Positions 30,931 through 40,615 of a stretch of 64,000 nucleotides of DNA are shown one piece after another. Below the pieces are notes generated by a model. It ran no database searches and was not told the DNA's origin. It was given only the letters and a program-made list of their open reading frames with translations. The stretch is taken from the NCBI GenBank assembly GCA_017993055.1, contig JAGONM010000009.1, positions 33,099 to 97,098 on the forward strand, read 5' to 3'. Origin of the DNA: Armatimonadota bacterium (GTDB lineage Bacteria > Armatimonadota > UBA5829 > DTJY01). Both the position numbers and the translations under genes were made by a program. Within the stretch, counting starts at the first letter, position 1. Each line of letters starts with the position of its first letter.

Positions 30931-33414
30931 TTGCAGCGACCCATGACATATATCTCGTGCATGCTGGCCCTGCTCGCATTCACGATGCTGCCGCCCGCCC
31001 TTCTTCCGGCCGCGAACGGCTCACCCGTCCAACAGGACGCCATCGAACTCCGCCTATGGGGCGGCGACTGGGGGATCCCGGCGAAGGACTCGACTGACCC
31101 GTGGCGCCGGGCTCAACGCAAGGTCTTCGAGCGATTCGCAGAGCTTCACCCAGACATCAAGATCATCAGCGCGAGCGGTTTGCAGGTGCAGGGACCGGCA
31201 CAGGAATCAGGTCTGCTGATGGCGATGGCGGGCGGCACCGCGCCGGATGTTTTCTACGTCAACTTCAGGAAGCTCGACAACTACATCAACCAGGGATTTC
31301 TTCTCCAACTGGATGAGTATATCAAGAAGGACCCGGAAGTACTCGCGCGGGTACATCCAACGATCCGCGAGGTCATCACCGTTGACGGTCACGTGTACAG
31401 CATGCCGTGGTTCCAGTGCGTGATGGCGCTCTACTACCGCAAGGACCTCTACAAGATCGCCGGCCTAGACCCAAACAAGCCGCCGAGGGACTGGGATGAG
31501 TTCTACGAATACTGCCAGAAGCTGACGATACCCGAGAAGGGCCAGTACGGTTTCGGATTCCAGGCTTCTCCCAGCGGAACGGCATTCCACTGGATCAACT
31601 TCCTGTGGCAAGCAGGCGGAGACGTGGTAGCAAAGGACGAAAAGGGAGAGTGGCACTGCGTCTTCAACGACGAAGCCGGAGTCACCGCGCTGAAGTTCTT
31701 CCGGAAGCTGGTAGTTGACCCCTGGAAGCGTCCCTCGGACGGCAAGATCATTAACGGCGTCGCCTCCCACACCACTACTTACGCGACCGACATCGCTCAG
31801 GACAAGCTGGCCCAGTGGTTCGGATACTCATATGACATGGTTACCAACCGGCAATCGAGCGTGAACCCCAGCCTGATAGGCATTGCGGCGCTGCCCGCGG
31901 GTCCGGCCGGTCGCGCGAACGAGATCAACGCGGGTATGTGGGGCATCAACTCCCAGATCAAGGACAAGCGCACGCGCGATGCCGCGTGGGAGTACATCAA
32001 GTTCATGTCGAGCGACGAGGCCGACCGCATTCGCACGACGGCGTACGTCGAAGCGGGTCTCGGGAAGATGGTCAGCCCGGACAAGCTGGAGCGCTTCGGC
32101 TACAGGGAGTACCTGCGCGGCATACCGAAGGGATGGATCGAGGCCAACAAGGAGGCCTTCAAGCACGGCCGACCCGAACCCCACGGCAAGAACTGCGAGA
32201 TGATATACATCGAGTTGGACTACCCGCTCGTTGACATGAAGCTTCATCCGAACAAGGACCCGAAGGCGATACTCGATGCCGCGGCCAAGCGGATCGACAC
32301 GAAGATGCTCGGGTACGTTGACCCCGACGTCATGAACCGACGGCGAAAGATCGGCTGGGGTGTGTTCGCACTTCTCCTTGTCGCGCTAGGCTCGATAGCC
32401 ACGGTCTCCATACGGAATCTTGCCAGGGCACACTCGGAAGATGCGGCGGACACGCAGCTGGTGCGCGGTAAGGGAAGCAAGATGATCCACGTAGTGGCCT
32501 GGGCGTTCATGCTGCCCGCCGTGCTGTCAATCCTGGTCTGGAACTATGTGCCCCTCGTTCGAGGCATGACGATGGCGTTCCAGGACTACCGCATCCTCGG
32601 CGGCGGTGCGTTCGTCAGCCTCGACAATTTCATCGAGGCCGTGAACTCCGAGACGTTCCGCGTCGGCGTGCTGAACACGCTCACCTACGTTGCCCTGAAC
32701 ATCGGCCTGGGGTTCTGCGTGCCGATCATACTGGCCCTTCTGCTGAACGAGGTTCCCAGGGGCAAGATGCTCTACCGCACCCTGTTCTACCTGCCCGCGG
32801 TGACCAGCTCGCTCGTGGTCATCTTCCTGTGGAAATGGTTCTACGACCCGTCGCCGCAGGGCTTGTTCAACACGCTCATCGGCTACTACAACCAGATGGC
32901 GATGGCCCTGGCCGAGAGCATACACCCGTGGTTGAGCCACCTTCAGATAACCCAGCAGACTTGGCTGTCGGATCCCAAGCTGGCGATGCTCTGCATCATC
33001 CTGCCGGCGATATGGGCGGGGGCTGGACCGGGCAGCATCATATACCTGGCCGCCATGAAAGGCATCCCGGACGACATGTACGAGGCGGCCGACCTCGACG
33101 GCGCCGGAGTCCTCAGCAAGATATGGCGGGTCACGGTTCCGACGCTCAAACCGCTTATCATCATCAACTTCGTCGGAGCGTTCATCGGCTCGTTCAAAGC
33201 CATGGAGAACATCTTCATCATGACCGGCGGCGGGCCTCTGAATGCGACGCATACAATCAGCCTGGAGATCTGGTACAACGCCTTCATGTACCTGAGGTTC
33301 GGCTATGCGACCGCCGCCGCCTGGATCATGGGAAGCATGCTGATCGGTTTCACGATGTACCAGTTGAGGATTCTCAAGAACGTGCGGTTCTCGACGTCCG
33401 GGCGGGAGGAATAG
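30931..33414 (+). CDS. ABC sugar transporter: solute-binding protein fused to MalF-type permease
   Basis: 827 residues from a TTG start at 30931, chosen because AGGAG lies 6 nt upstream. A signal segment (about 5-30) precedes an extracellular binding-protein domain (family 1 type, about 35-465; for example DVFYVNFRKLDNYINQGFL). A membrane helix near 478-497 links to a MalF-like permease domain with about six helices and the EAA loop EAADLDGAGVLSKIWRVTVP, which docks the ATPase. Tethered binding proteins remove the need for a free periplasmic protein. The operon continues with a MalG-type permease; no ATPase gene is nearby, so a shared MsmK-type ATPase is likely. Confidence 0.9.
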   Translation: MQRPMTYISCMLALLAFTMLPPALLPAANGSPVQQDAIELRLWGGDWGIPAKDSTDPWRRAQRKVFERFAELHPDIKIISASGLQVQGPAQESGLLMAMAGGTAPDVFYVNFRKLDNYINQGFLLQLDEYIKKDPEVLARVHPTIREVITVDGHVYSMPWFQCVMALYYRKDLYKIAGLDPNKPPRDWDEFYEYCQKLTIPEKGQYGFGFQASPSGTAFHWINFLWQAGGDVVAKDEKGEWHCVFNDEAGVTALKFFRKLVVDPWKRPSDGKIINGVASHTTTYATDIAQDKLAQWFGYSYDMVTNRQSSVNPSLIGIAALPAGPAGRANEINAGMWGINSQIKDKRTRDAAWEYIKFMSSDEADRIRTTAYVEAGLGKMVSPDKLERFGYREYLRGIPKGWIEANKEAFKHGRPEPHGKNCEMIYIELDYPLVDMKLHPNKDPKAILDAAAKRIDTKMLGYVDPDVMNRRRKIGWGVFALLLVALGSIATVSIRNLARAHSEDAADTQLVRGKGSKMIHVVAWAFMLPAVLSILVWNYVPLVRGMTMAFQDYRILGGGAFVSLDNFIEAVNSETFRVGVLNTLTYVALNIGLGFCVPIILALLLNEVPRGKMLYRTLFYLPAVTSSLVVIFLWKWFYDPSPQGLFNTLIGYYNQMAMALAESIHPWLSHLQITQQTWLSDPKLAMLCIILPAIWAGAGPGSIIYLAAMKGIPDDMYEAADLDGAGVLSKIWRVTVPTLKPLIIINFVGAFIGSFKAMENIFIMTGGGPLNATHTISLEIWYNAFMYLRFGYATAAAWIMGSMLIGFTMYQLRILKNVRFSTSGREE

Positions 33415-33418
33415 CAGC

Positions 33419-35305
33419 ATGGCAATCATCCCAACCGTGGGCCGAAAATCCCTCTCGATGCGTTTGATCATCGCCGGAATCTACCTCGTGCTGTCGGTCG
33501 GCTCGGTCACCATGATCTACCCGTTCCTGGTGATGCTATCAACCGCGGTCAAGAGCAGTGTCGATGTCAACGACTACCGCGTCGTGCCGAAGTACTTCTA
33601 CAGCGAGTCGGCACTCTGCGCCAAGTACGCCGAGATCAAGTTCGCAGGTGACATCGAAGCGATCAACGGATACTACCGAGCCGACTTCGCCAAGCTGGAG
33701 GAAGTCGAAGCCCCGCAGACGGAGCCGCTCAGCCCCGGTCAGAAAACCCTGATCAGAGATTGGACCGAGTTCGGCCGGATTCTGCCGATGACGTACAGGC
33801 AGGCAAATTACTTGCCGATACCCGGCACGTCTCACTGCCCGAGTCTGCTACTCGACGCGTATCGGGCATTCCTTCGAAAGCGTTTTGACAATGACATTGG
33901 CGCCCTGAACAAGCTCTACAAGGAGGAGAACAACGGTTTCGAGACGGTTTTCTCCCCCTTCGAGCGGACGGATCAGCGCGAGTGGCAGCCGGACAAGTCG
34001 GCCAAGATGCAGGAATGGCTGGAGTTCGAACAGTCACTGCCCGTGGACTACACGCGTGTCGTAGGCTGCGAACTCCTGTTCACCAAGTTCCTCAGGGAAG
34101 ACAAATACGATGCGGACATTGCGAAGCTGAATGCCGCCTACGGCACCAAGTACAAGGCGTTCACCGACGTGCACCTCTCCCCCACCCTGCCCGCAAACCC
34201 GAGGGAACGCCCGGACTGGGAGGAGTTCGCACGGAGCACCCTGCCGTTCCGCTTCATGAGAGTGTCCGACGAGGCCACACCTGCGTACAGGCATTTTCTG
34301 TCAAAGCGGTATGTGGGCAGCATCGGCGAAGTCAATCGCGTCTACAAGGCGGACTACGCTTCGTTCGATCAGATCGCGCTACCCACGTCCCTACCGGAGG
34401 AAGGCACTCCGCTCACCGATTGGATGGAGTTCGTATCCCAGGCGGCCCCGGTGACGGCCATTCACGCGCTGAACGCCGAGAACCTGTTCCGGGACCACGT
34501 CATGAAGCGGTACGGCAGCACGGAGGCGGTCAACAAGGCATATGGCGCGAAGATGAAGAGCATCCTCGAACTGGATGCTCCCTATGCTCTCGCAGACATG
34601 CAGTATGTGCAAAACAACCACCGTTTCCTGCGTAAGCATTTCCTCACGCGGAACTACGCGACGGTCATCAGCTACATGGCGCTGCACGGCCGCGCCGTCA
34701 TCAACACCGTCATCTTCTGCGCGGCGGTCATCCTGATCCACCTGATCGTCAACCCGGCATGCGCGTATGCGCTCTCTCGGTACAATCTCAAGTACTCATA
34801 CAAGGTGCTGCTCTTCCTGTTGGCAACCATGGCGTTTCCCGCTGAAGTGACGGCGATCCCGAACTTCCTGATGCTGAAGCAGCTGCACATGCTGAACACC
34901 TTCTGGGCGCTGATCCTGCCGGGAATGGCCGGGGGATTCTCGATCTTTCTGCTCAAGGGGTTCTTCGACAGCCTCCCGAAGGAGTTGTACGAGGCGGCGA
35001 TCATAGACGGGGCGAACGAGCCGACGATGTTCTGGCGAATCACCGTACCGCTCTCAAAGCCTATCTTCGCGGTAATCGCCCTGGGGTCGTTCACGGCGGC
35101 GTACGGCGCGTTCATGTTCGCGTTCCTGGTCTGTCAGAATCAGAAGATGTGGACGATGATGGTGTGGCTCTACGAGATGCAGATACTGGCTCCGAAGTAC
35201 ATCACGATGTCGGCGCTTACCCTGACGGCGTTACCCACGCTGCTGATATTCATCTTCTGCCAGAACATCATCATGCGCGGAATCATCCTCCCGAGCTTCA
35301 AGTAG
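33419..35305 (+). CDS. MalG-type permease with a large repeat insertion
   Basis: 628 residues, over twice the usual 270-300. Helix 1 (about 15-42) is followed by an extracytoplasmic insertion of about 370 residues. The permease then resumes with five helices and the EAA loop YEAAIIDGANEPTMFWRITV (524-543). The insertion holds about five diverged units of 65-75 residues, with cores near 62-98, 145-180, 217-254, 288-322 and 354-389. The unit pattern is DW.EF..xLP, then YR.FL.KRY..DI..LN..Y...Y..F..V.LP. It may bind substrate or the fused binding domain. GGAGG lies 9 nt before the ATG. Confidence 0.88.
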   Translation: MAIIPTVGRKSLSMRLIIAGIYLVLSVGSVTMIYPFLVMLSTAVKSSVDVNDYRVVPKYFYSESALCAKYAEIKFAGDIEAINGYYRADFAKLEEVEAPQTEPLSPGQKTLIRDWTEFGRILPMTYRQANYLPIPGTSHCPSLLLDAYRAFLRKRFDNDIGALNKLYKEENNGFETVFSPFERTDQREWQPDKSAKMQEWLEFEQSLPVDYTRVVGCELLFTKFLREDKYDADIAKLNAAYGTKYKAFTDVHLSPTLPANPRERPDWEEFARSTLPFRFMRVSDEATPAYRHFLSKRYVGSIGEVNRVYKADYASFDQIALPTSLPEEGTPLTDWMEFVSQAAPVTAIHALNAENLFRDHVMKRYGSTEAVNKAYGAKMKSILELDAPYALADMQYVQNNHRFLRKHFLTRNYATVISYMALHGRAVINTVIFCAAVILIHLIVNPACAYALSRYNLKYSYKVLLFLLATMAFPAEVTAIPNFLMLKQLHMLNTFWALILPGMAGGFSIFLLKGFFDSLPKELYEAAIIDGANEPTMFWRITVPLSKPIFAVIALGSFTAAYGAFMFAFLVCQNQKMWTMMVWLYEMQILAPKYITMSALTLTALPTLLIFIFCQNIIMRGIILPSFK

Positions 35306-35370
35306 GGTTGGGGGCGAGGATTCGGAGAGGCAGGGCATTGAGGATCGCGGCGGACTGTCTCGCAGTCGGC

Positions 35371-36009
35371 TCAACCAGCCTTGGCAGATGATAGAAACCG
35401 GCTGAGCGGGCCGAAGACGTAGTCGTAGGCGGCATCCATCTTGCTCTCGATGCCAGTCAGGTCGTCGAACGGCTCGGGATGCTGGACATCGAGTTCGATG
35501 AAGAGCTGGGATGTGTCGTTGAAGAACGGCTCGATCTTCAGTTCGTGAATCCCGTTCTGATGAAGGACGATGCGCAGGCCGGCACCCTTCCTCCCCGGGC
35601 CAAGCAAGTCCCACTGCGAGCCGGTGACGCTCAACATCCTGTCATCTATGAACCTCGCCGCTTCGTCCGGGCCGTCGAGCGGCAGGAAGCATGTCAACTT
35701 CACACCGAACGTCATGAACTGCTTGATATCGAGCCATCCCCGCGCGATCGAGAAGATCTCCAGACTCTTCTCTTTGCTCGCCTCAAAGTGCATGACGTTC
35801 TCGTTCACCTGAATGCGCGCCTGCTGAACGAAACAGTCACTGTCCGCGTTGGCCATGCGGATTCCGTCCGGCAGGTGCTGGAGATTCTGGTACGGAAAGC
35901 GCTCGGTGATCTCAGCGTAGAGGCGGTTGAGGTTTACGTTTTGCAGCGCGATCGGCGGAAAGATCAGCCCGGCGGTCAGTCTTCGGCAGCTTATCAGTTC
36001 AGGGTTCAT
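35371..36009 (-). CDS. hypothetical protein, possible TIGR04255-like
   Basis: 212 residues; ATG 36009 has AGGAG 7 nt upstream. No signal peptide or membrane helix. The sequence alternates hydrophobic and charged stretches typical of alpha/beta folds (IRMANADSDCFVQQARIQVNE). I see a weak resemblance to sporadically distributed TIGR04255-type proteins but cannot confirm it. It converges on the transporter operon and is divergent from the deacetylase gene. Confidence 0.65.
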   Translation of the reverse strand: MNPELISCRRLTAGLIFPPIALQNVNLNRLYAEITERFPYQNLQHLPDGIRMANADSDCFVQQARIQVNENVMHFEASKEKSLEIFSIARGWLDIKQFMTFGVKLTCFLPLDGPDEAARFIDDRMLSVTGSQWDLLGPGRKGAGLRIVLHQNGIHELKIEPFFNDTSQLFIELDVQHPEPFDDLTGIESKMDAAYDYVFGPLSRFLSSAKAG

Positions 36010-36049
36010 CGGAAGGCTCCTGGTGTCCGTGCGTGGAATCTGCAAGTCA

Positions 36050-36058
36050 TGCTATAAT
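36050..36058 (+). promoter_or_regulatory. extended -10 promoter for the deacetylase gene
   Basis: TGCTATAAT (36050-36058) is an extended -10 element with no clear -35. It lies about 63 bp before the start codon, in the short gap between divergent genes. Confidence 0.55.
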
Positions 36059-36121
36059 CACGCCGATTGTAGCACCGACTCCGCCCAGGGTCAAGGTGCG
36101 CGGTCTCAGGAGACGCCGGCT

Positions 36122-36910
36122 TTGCCCAAGCTGCTCATCGGCTATGATACCGAGTGTATGCACGACCCGGAGATCACCCGCGCCTTTCTGAGGAAGGCCG
36201 CGGACGTCCACGCCCGGCACCCGTGTACTCTCTTCCTTGTCGGCAAGGTCATAGAAAGCAACGCCCGCGACCTGGAGCTTCTGGCGGACAATCCGATGTT
36301 CGACTTCCAGCAGCACACCTACTCCCACCAACTGCTGAAGACGGTCTGCATTGACCGGGGCGACGGCAGGACCGAGGTTCACCGAGCGATGCCGCTCTCG
36401 CAGATCGAAGATGAGGTAGGCCGCACGAGCGACCTCATTCGGCGTTACTTCGGCAGGGAATGCACGGGCATCACCGGGCCGTATGCCTACTACAGGGGAC
36501 TCGCGGACAGGCCAGACATACTGGAGATACTGCACGGCCTGGGCATTCGTTTCACACGAACCTACGGGCGGGACCATCACGATTTCCAGCCTGTCTCGTT
36601 CGACATTCAGCCGTTCCGATACGCGCCTCAGGGGTTTCCCGACATGCTGGAGTTCCCAATCCACGGCTGGCAGGATGTGTACTGGCGCGAGATGAACGGT
36701 TGGGGCAACCTGCGCGGATACCGGGAGTATCTCGAAGAATGCCTGAGCCGAACGGCGGAGCAGGGCCTGACGTGGAGTTACGGCTCTCACGACTGGTCGA
36801 GCATACGTGAAGACCCCGACATGACCGTCATGCGATCACTGCTGAGATCCGCGGACCTGATTGGAGTGCCTACCATATCATACCTGGAGTATTACGAGGC
36901 GGACAAATGA
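36122..36910 (+). CDS. polysaccharide deacetylase-like protein (NodB fold)
   Basis: 262 residues from TTG 36122; AGGAG lies 9 nt upstream. A much longer frame would run back over the divergent gene and the promoter, so it is rejected. The first motif reads IGYDTE where NodB proteins have the metal-binding Asp pair. The second, HTYSH, carries the two metal His. GPYAYY may stand in for RxPYG. It probably acts on an acylated sugar or sugar nucleotide in the cytosol, since no signal peptide is visible. Its stop overlaps the start of the aminotransferase gene (ATGA). Confidence 0.8.
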   Translation: MPKLLIGYDTECMHDPEITRAFLRKAADVHARHPCTLFLVGKVIESNARDLELLADNPMFDFQQHTYSHQLLKTVCIDRGDGRTEVHRAMPLSQIEDEVGRTSDLIRRYFGRECTGITGPYAYYRGLADRPDILEILHGLGIRFTRTYGRDHHDFQPVSFDIQPFRYAPQGFPDMLEFPIHGWQDVYWREMNGWGNLRGYREYLEECLSRTAEQGLTWSYGSHDWSSIREDPDMTVMRSLLRSADLIGVPTISYLEYYEADK

Positions 36911-38169
36911 CCGAGAAGCTTGCGATGGACGGCGGAACGCCGGCGAGGAGCAGAACCGAGCCTCCGATGTATCCGGGGGCGATGGAGATTGCGGAGGAAG
37001 AGAAGCGCGCAGTCTGCGAGGTTCTCGATGAGAAGATTCTTTTCCGCTATCACCAGCGTCCGAGCGGCCCCGGACGAGTCGAGGAGTTCGAGGAGAGGCT
37101 CGGCCGTCACCTGGGAGCTGCACACGTCCTCGCCGTCAACTCGGGCACGAGCGCGCTGATATCGGCACTCGTCGCCGCGGGCATCGGTCCGGGAGATGAA
37201 GTGATCATCCCGGCATACACATTCGTCGCCACGCCGGCGGCGGTGATCGCGGCGAAGGCGATTCCGATTATCGCTGAGGTAGACGACTCGCTTACGCTCG
37301 ACCCTGATGACTTCGAGGAGAAGATCACAGATCGCACGCGAGCAGTCATCCCGGTGCATATGCGAGGCGCCCCTTCGGACATGGGCCGCCTCATGGAGAT
37401 CGCCAATGCTCACGACCTCCGGGTGATAGAGGACTCGGCGCAGGCCGTCGGGGCCAGCTACAAGGGTCAGAGACTCGGAACGATCGGCCACGCTGGATGC
37501 TTCAGCCTCCAGATGTCGAAAGTCATCACGTCCGGCGAGGGCGGCGTACTGATCACCAGCGACTCGGGGCTGTACGATAGAGCCCGGATGTACCACGACG
37601 CCGCCGTCAGGTTCTGGGATCAGGACGCGGGGATGCGCGCATTCCCCGGCGTCAATTTCCGCATGAGCGAGGTTGCCGGAGCGCTGGCACTGGTCCAGCT
37701 CTCGCGGATGGAGGGTCTGATCGAGCGCATGAGGGCGAACAAGGCCGCGATCAAGAGCGCGTTAGAGCCGAGAGAGGGGATGGAGTTTCGCAGGATTCAC
37801 GACGACAGAGGCGAGGCTTCGCTGTGTCTGATCTTCTACCTGCCGGATGCAGCCCTCGCGAAGCGGTTCGGTGAGGCGCTTCGCGCCGAGGGAATCGGAT
37901 CCGGAACTATCTACGATCAGGGCATTCCCGACAGGCACATATACACCGCGTGGGCGGAAGTCCTCGCCTATCCTCGCGACGTCCAGAAGGGCTGTCCTTT
38001 CACATGCCCGATGTACAAGGGCAGTGTCCGGTACTCGAGCGATATGTGCCCTCGCACCCTGGACTATCTTGGACGGACGATACACATCAACGTCAGCCCG
38101 ATGCTGACACCCGATGACTGCGCCGAGATCGCGCTCGGCATCAACAAGGTTGCGGCCGCGCTGCTCTGA
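36907..38169 (+). CDS. DegT/DnrJ/EryC1/StrS-family PLP aminotransferase
   Basis: 420 residues. Family marks include the PLP pocket region VNSGTSALISAL, IEDSAQAVGASYKG and the Schiff-base Lys in FSLQMSKVITSGEGG. These enzymes transaminate keto-sugars on nucleotide carriers, or inosose in aminocyclitol pathways. It is translationally coupled to the deacetylase-like gene. The pair suggests modification of an amino sugar. The sequence from about 350 (GCPFTCPMY) has extra cysteines not typical of the family. Confidence 0.88.
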   Translation: MTEKLAMDGGTPARSRTEPPMYPGAMEIAEEEKRAVCEVLDEKILFRYHQRPSGPGRVEEFEERLGRHLGAAHVLAVNSGTSALISALVAAGIGPGDEVIIPAYTFVATPAAVIAAKAIPIIAEVDDSLTLDPDDFEEKITDRTRAVIPVHMRGAPSDMGRLMEIANAHDLRVIEDSAQAVGASYKGQRLGTIGHAGCFSLQMSKVITSGEGGVLITSDSGLYDRARMYHDAAVRFWDQDAGMRAFPGVNFRMSEVAGALALVQLSRMEGLIERMRANKAAIKSALEPREGMEFRRIHDDRGEASLCLIFYLPDAALAKRFGEALRAEGIGSGTIYDQGIPDRHIYTAWAEVLAYPRDVQKGCPFTCPMYKGSVRYSSDMCPRTLDYLGRTIHINVSPMLTPDDCAEIALGINKVAAALL

Positions 38170-38248
38170 ACGTATCTGCTCGGAGGAGTCGCACGCGCCG
38201 CTCGCCAACATATCGTATGTCGAACGCACGACCTATGCGAGGTAGACC

Positions 38249-39556
38249 ATGACCAAGCTGATACAGACATCACTCGCAGCAACGATCGCCGTGATGCTCA
38301 CCATCGGACTCGCGAACGTGCCCGGGCGGCAGCCGCTGGCTGAGGATCAAAGCGCATGCGTGACTTGCCACAACGTCTCCACTCCGGTCATCGTCGCACA
38401 GTGGAAGGAGAGCAGGCATGCCGCTTCGGGAGTTGAGTGCAAGATGTGCCATGTCTCCGAGGAAGGCGCTCCCGGGGCAGAGAAGCATTTCGACGGCAGC
38501 TTTATCATCCCTGCGATCAGCCCGAAGGTGTGCGGCAAGTGCCACTCTGACAAGGAGAAGCAGTTCACCGCGAGCCATCACGCAAGCGGCGCCAAGTTCA
38601 TCGGATCACTCGACAATATCCTGGGCGAGATGGTCGAGGGAGGTCCCGCCGCGAACCTTGGATGCAAGCAGTGCCACGGAAGCACAATCAGGATCGCCGA
38701 GGACGGAAGCCTTGACGCAGAGACTTGGCCGAACTCGGGCATAGGGAGAATCAATCCAGACGGCAGCAATGGCGCGTGCTCCGCCTGCCATTCCAGACAT
38801 ACTTTCTCGGTCGCTCAGGCACGCGAGCCGGAGACCTGCGGCAAGTGTCACCTAGGGCCCGACCACCCGCAGCTCGAGATCTACAACGAATCGAAGCACG
38901 GGGTGCTGTACCGAGCGAACAAGGACAAGATGAACCTGAGCGCAAAGCCGTGGGTCGTCGGGAAGGACTACTCCGCCGCGCCGAACTGCGCCACGTGCCA
39001 TATGTCGGCGACGCCGAGCCAGCCGCTGACGCACGACGTCGGCAAGCGGATAAGTTGGACGCTCCGCCCGGCTATTTCGACCAAGCTCGAGAATTGGGAG
39101 ACGAGGCGAGAAGCGATGCAGGGAGTCTGCAGGCAATGTCATGGACAGAGCTACGTCAAGAGCTACTACAAGCAGTTCGACGCTGCCGTCAACCTGTACA
39201 ATGACAAGTTCGCCAGGCCGGCGAAGGACGCGATGGACAAGCTATACGCGGATAAGTTGCTGACGGATACGCCGTTCGACGAGAAGATCGAGTGGGACTA
39301 CTACCTGCTCTGGCACCACGAGGGACGTCGCGCCCGCCACGGCGCATCCATGATGGGGCCGGACTTCGTGCAGTGGCACGGGTTCTTCGAAGTAGCCGAG
39401 CGGTTCTACAACGAGTTCATCCCTGAGGTCAGGGAACTCAAGCCTGAGTACGCTGAGAGCATACTCAGGCAAGACGACCACAAGTGGAAGTCCGGACTCC
39501 CAAAGGAAGAGCGCGAGAAGATCCTGCAGTACTATAAGGAGCGGTACGGGCAGTAG
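38249..39556 (+). CDS. octaheme cytochrome c of the hydroxylamine oxidoreductase family
   Basis: 435 residues with an N-terminal export signal and eight CxxCH motifs, near residues 37, 64, 95, 139, 177, 197, 247 and 294. The C-terminal region has the HAO-family stretch WHHEGRRARHGASMMGPDF and WHGFFE. Known members oxidise hydroxylamine or hydrazine, or act in reverse as nitrite/hydroxylamine reductases. The direction depends partly on a cross-linking Tyr near the C terminus that I cannot align by eye. GAGG lies 6 nt before the ATG. No quinol-oxidising cytochrome or other nitrogen gene is adjacent. Confidence 0.9.
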   Translation: MTKLIQTSLAATIAVMLTIGLANVPGRQPLAEDQSACVTCHNVSTPVIVAQWKESRHAASGVECKMCHVSEEGAPGAEKHFDGSFIIPAISPKVCGKCHSDKEKQFTASHHASGAKFIGSLDNILGEMVEGGPAANLGCKQCHGSTIRIAEDGSLDAETWPNSGIGRINPDGSNGACSACHSRHTFSVAQAREPETCGKCHLGPDHPQLEIYNESKHGVLYRANKDKMNLSAKPWVVGKDYSAAPNCATCHMSATPSQPLTHDVGKRISWTLRPAISTKLENWETRREAMQGVCRQCHGQSYVKSYYKQFDAAVNLYNDKFARPAKDAMDKLYADKLLTDTPFDEKIEWDYYLLWHHEGRRARHGASMMGPDFVQWHGFFEVAERFYNEFIPEVRELKPEYAESILRQDDHKWKSGLPKEEREKILQYYKERYGQ

Positions 39557-39619
39557 TAAGGCGCGAGACCGAAGGCCGGAGTGAGAGCGGCGCCGTCCCC
39601 GGTGTCTCGTTCTGCCTGT

Positions 39620-40426
39620 TCAGATCAGTTCCATACGCGCGAGCGATAGAAGGTCGCCAGCCTTGAGTCCGTAGAGCGCATCGTAGAGGACCGTATGGAA
39701 CGTGCCCGGCTTGTCGCCCGACACGTGCGCCGCGATCTGACCGGCCACGCCGAAAGCCGTCAGGCCGCCCAGTGCGGCAACGAACCTGTCCGGCTGAACA
39801 GCCGCGAACGCGCCGACTATGACGTTCGACATGCATCCAGTACCGACGACCCGGCTCAGCATCACGTGCCCGTTCGAGACCCTAACGCTCCGTATTCCGT
39901 CGCTGACAACGTCCACGACACCAGTGATGGCCACCGTGCACCCGTAGGTCCCGGCGAACTGCAATGCGATCACCTCCGGCGGTTCGGCCGCCGCGACGTG
40001 CTCCACACCGCGAACTTCGGCCGCGATCCCCGCGAGCGCCGCAACCTCACCGGCGTTGCCGCGAACTATGGATACCTTGACGTCCCGAAGCAGCCGCTTG
40101 CTCGACTCCGTCCGCAGGCTGGTTGCGCCCGCTCCCACCGGATCGAGTATTACGGGGATGCCCCGTTCGTTCGCCGTCTTTCCGGCAACTACCATAGCAT
40201 CCACCCAATCCGGGGTCAGCGTGCCGATGTTCAGCACCAGCGCCCCGGCGAGGCCGACCATCTCCGCAACCTCCTCTATCGCATGCGACATAATCGGCAG
40301 GGCTCCGATGCACAGGGTCGCGTTTGCGGTCTCGTTCATAACTACGAAGTTGGTGATGCTGTGGATGAGCGGACGCTTCTCGCGTACCAGATCGAGGTCC
40401 TCTGCGATTCTCGTGATCAAGTCCAT
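39620..40426 (-). CDS. thiM: hydroxyethylthiazole kinase
   Basis: 268 residues with IHSITNFVVMNETAN, PVILDPVGAGAT and the active-site loop VVGTGCMSN, diagnostic of ThiM. It phosphorylates 4-methyl-5-(2-hydroxyethyl)thiazole in thiamine salvage. GGGAG lies 6 nt before ATG 40426. No thiD/thiE neighbour is present, and I see no TPP riboswitch in the 190-bp upstream region. Confidence 0.94.
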   Translation of the reverse strand: MDLITRIAEDLDLVREKRPLIHSITNFVVMNETANATLCIGALPIMSHAIEEVAEMVGLAGALVLNIGTLTPDWVDAMVVAGKTANERGIPVILDPVGAGATSLRTESSKRLLRDVKVSIVRGNAGEVAALAGIAAEVRGVEHVAAAEPPEVIALQFAGTYGCTVAITGVVDVVSDGIRSVRVSNGHVMLSRVVGTGCMSNVIVGAFAAVQPDRFVAALGGLTAFGVAGQIAAHVSGDKPGTFHTVLYDALYGLKAGDLLSLARMELI

Positions 40427-40615
40427 GGTCTTCTCCCGTTAGCGCCTTGTGTGGCGATTCATTCTACCGGAATCCCTTCGCGCTGACAACCTGCGCGGAC
40501 AGCCGATCCGCGGTCGCCATAATAAACAACAATGACTTATCAAAGTTTACGTTTTGGCAAAAATGGGCAAAATACCTAGGATGAGACAGGCCAGTCCCGC
40601 AGTCCAGGAGTTCCG

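Noticed and set aside
35927..36121. N-terminal extension of the deacetylase gene by 65 residues
   Set aside because: It runs antisense through the start of the neighbouring gene and across the extended -10 promoter; TTG 36122 has a ribosome site.
40427..40615. TPP riboswitch upstream of thiM
   Set aside because: The conserved CUGAGA and ACCUGAUCUGG-type cores are not present on the minus strand.
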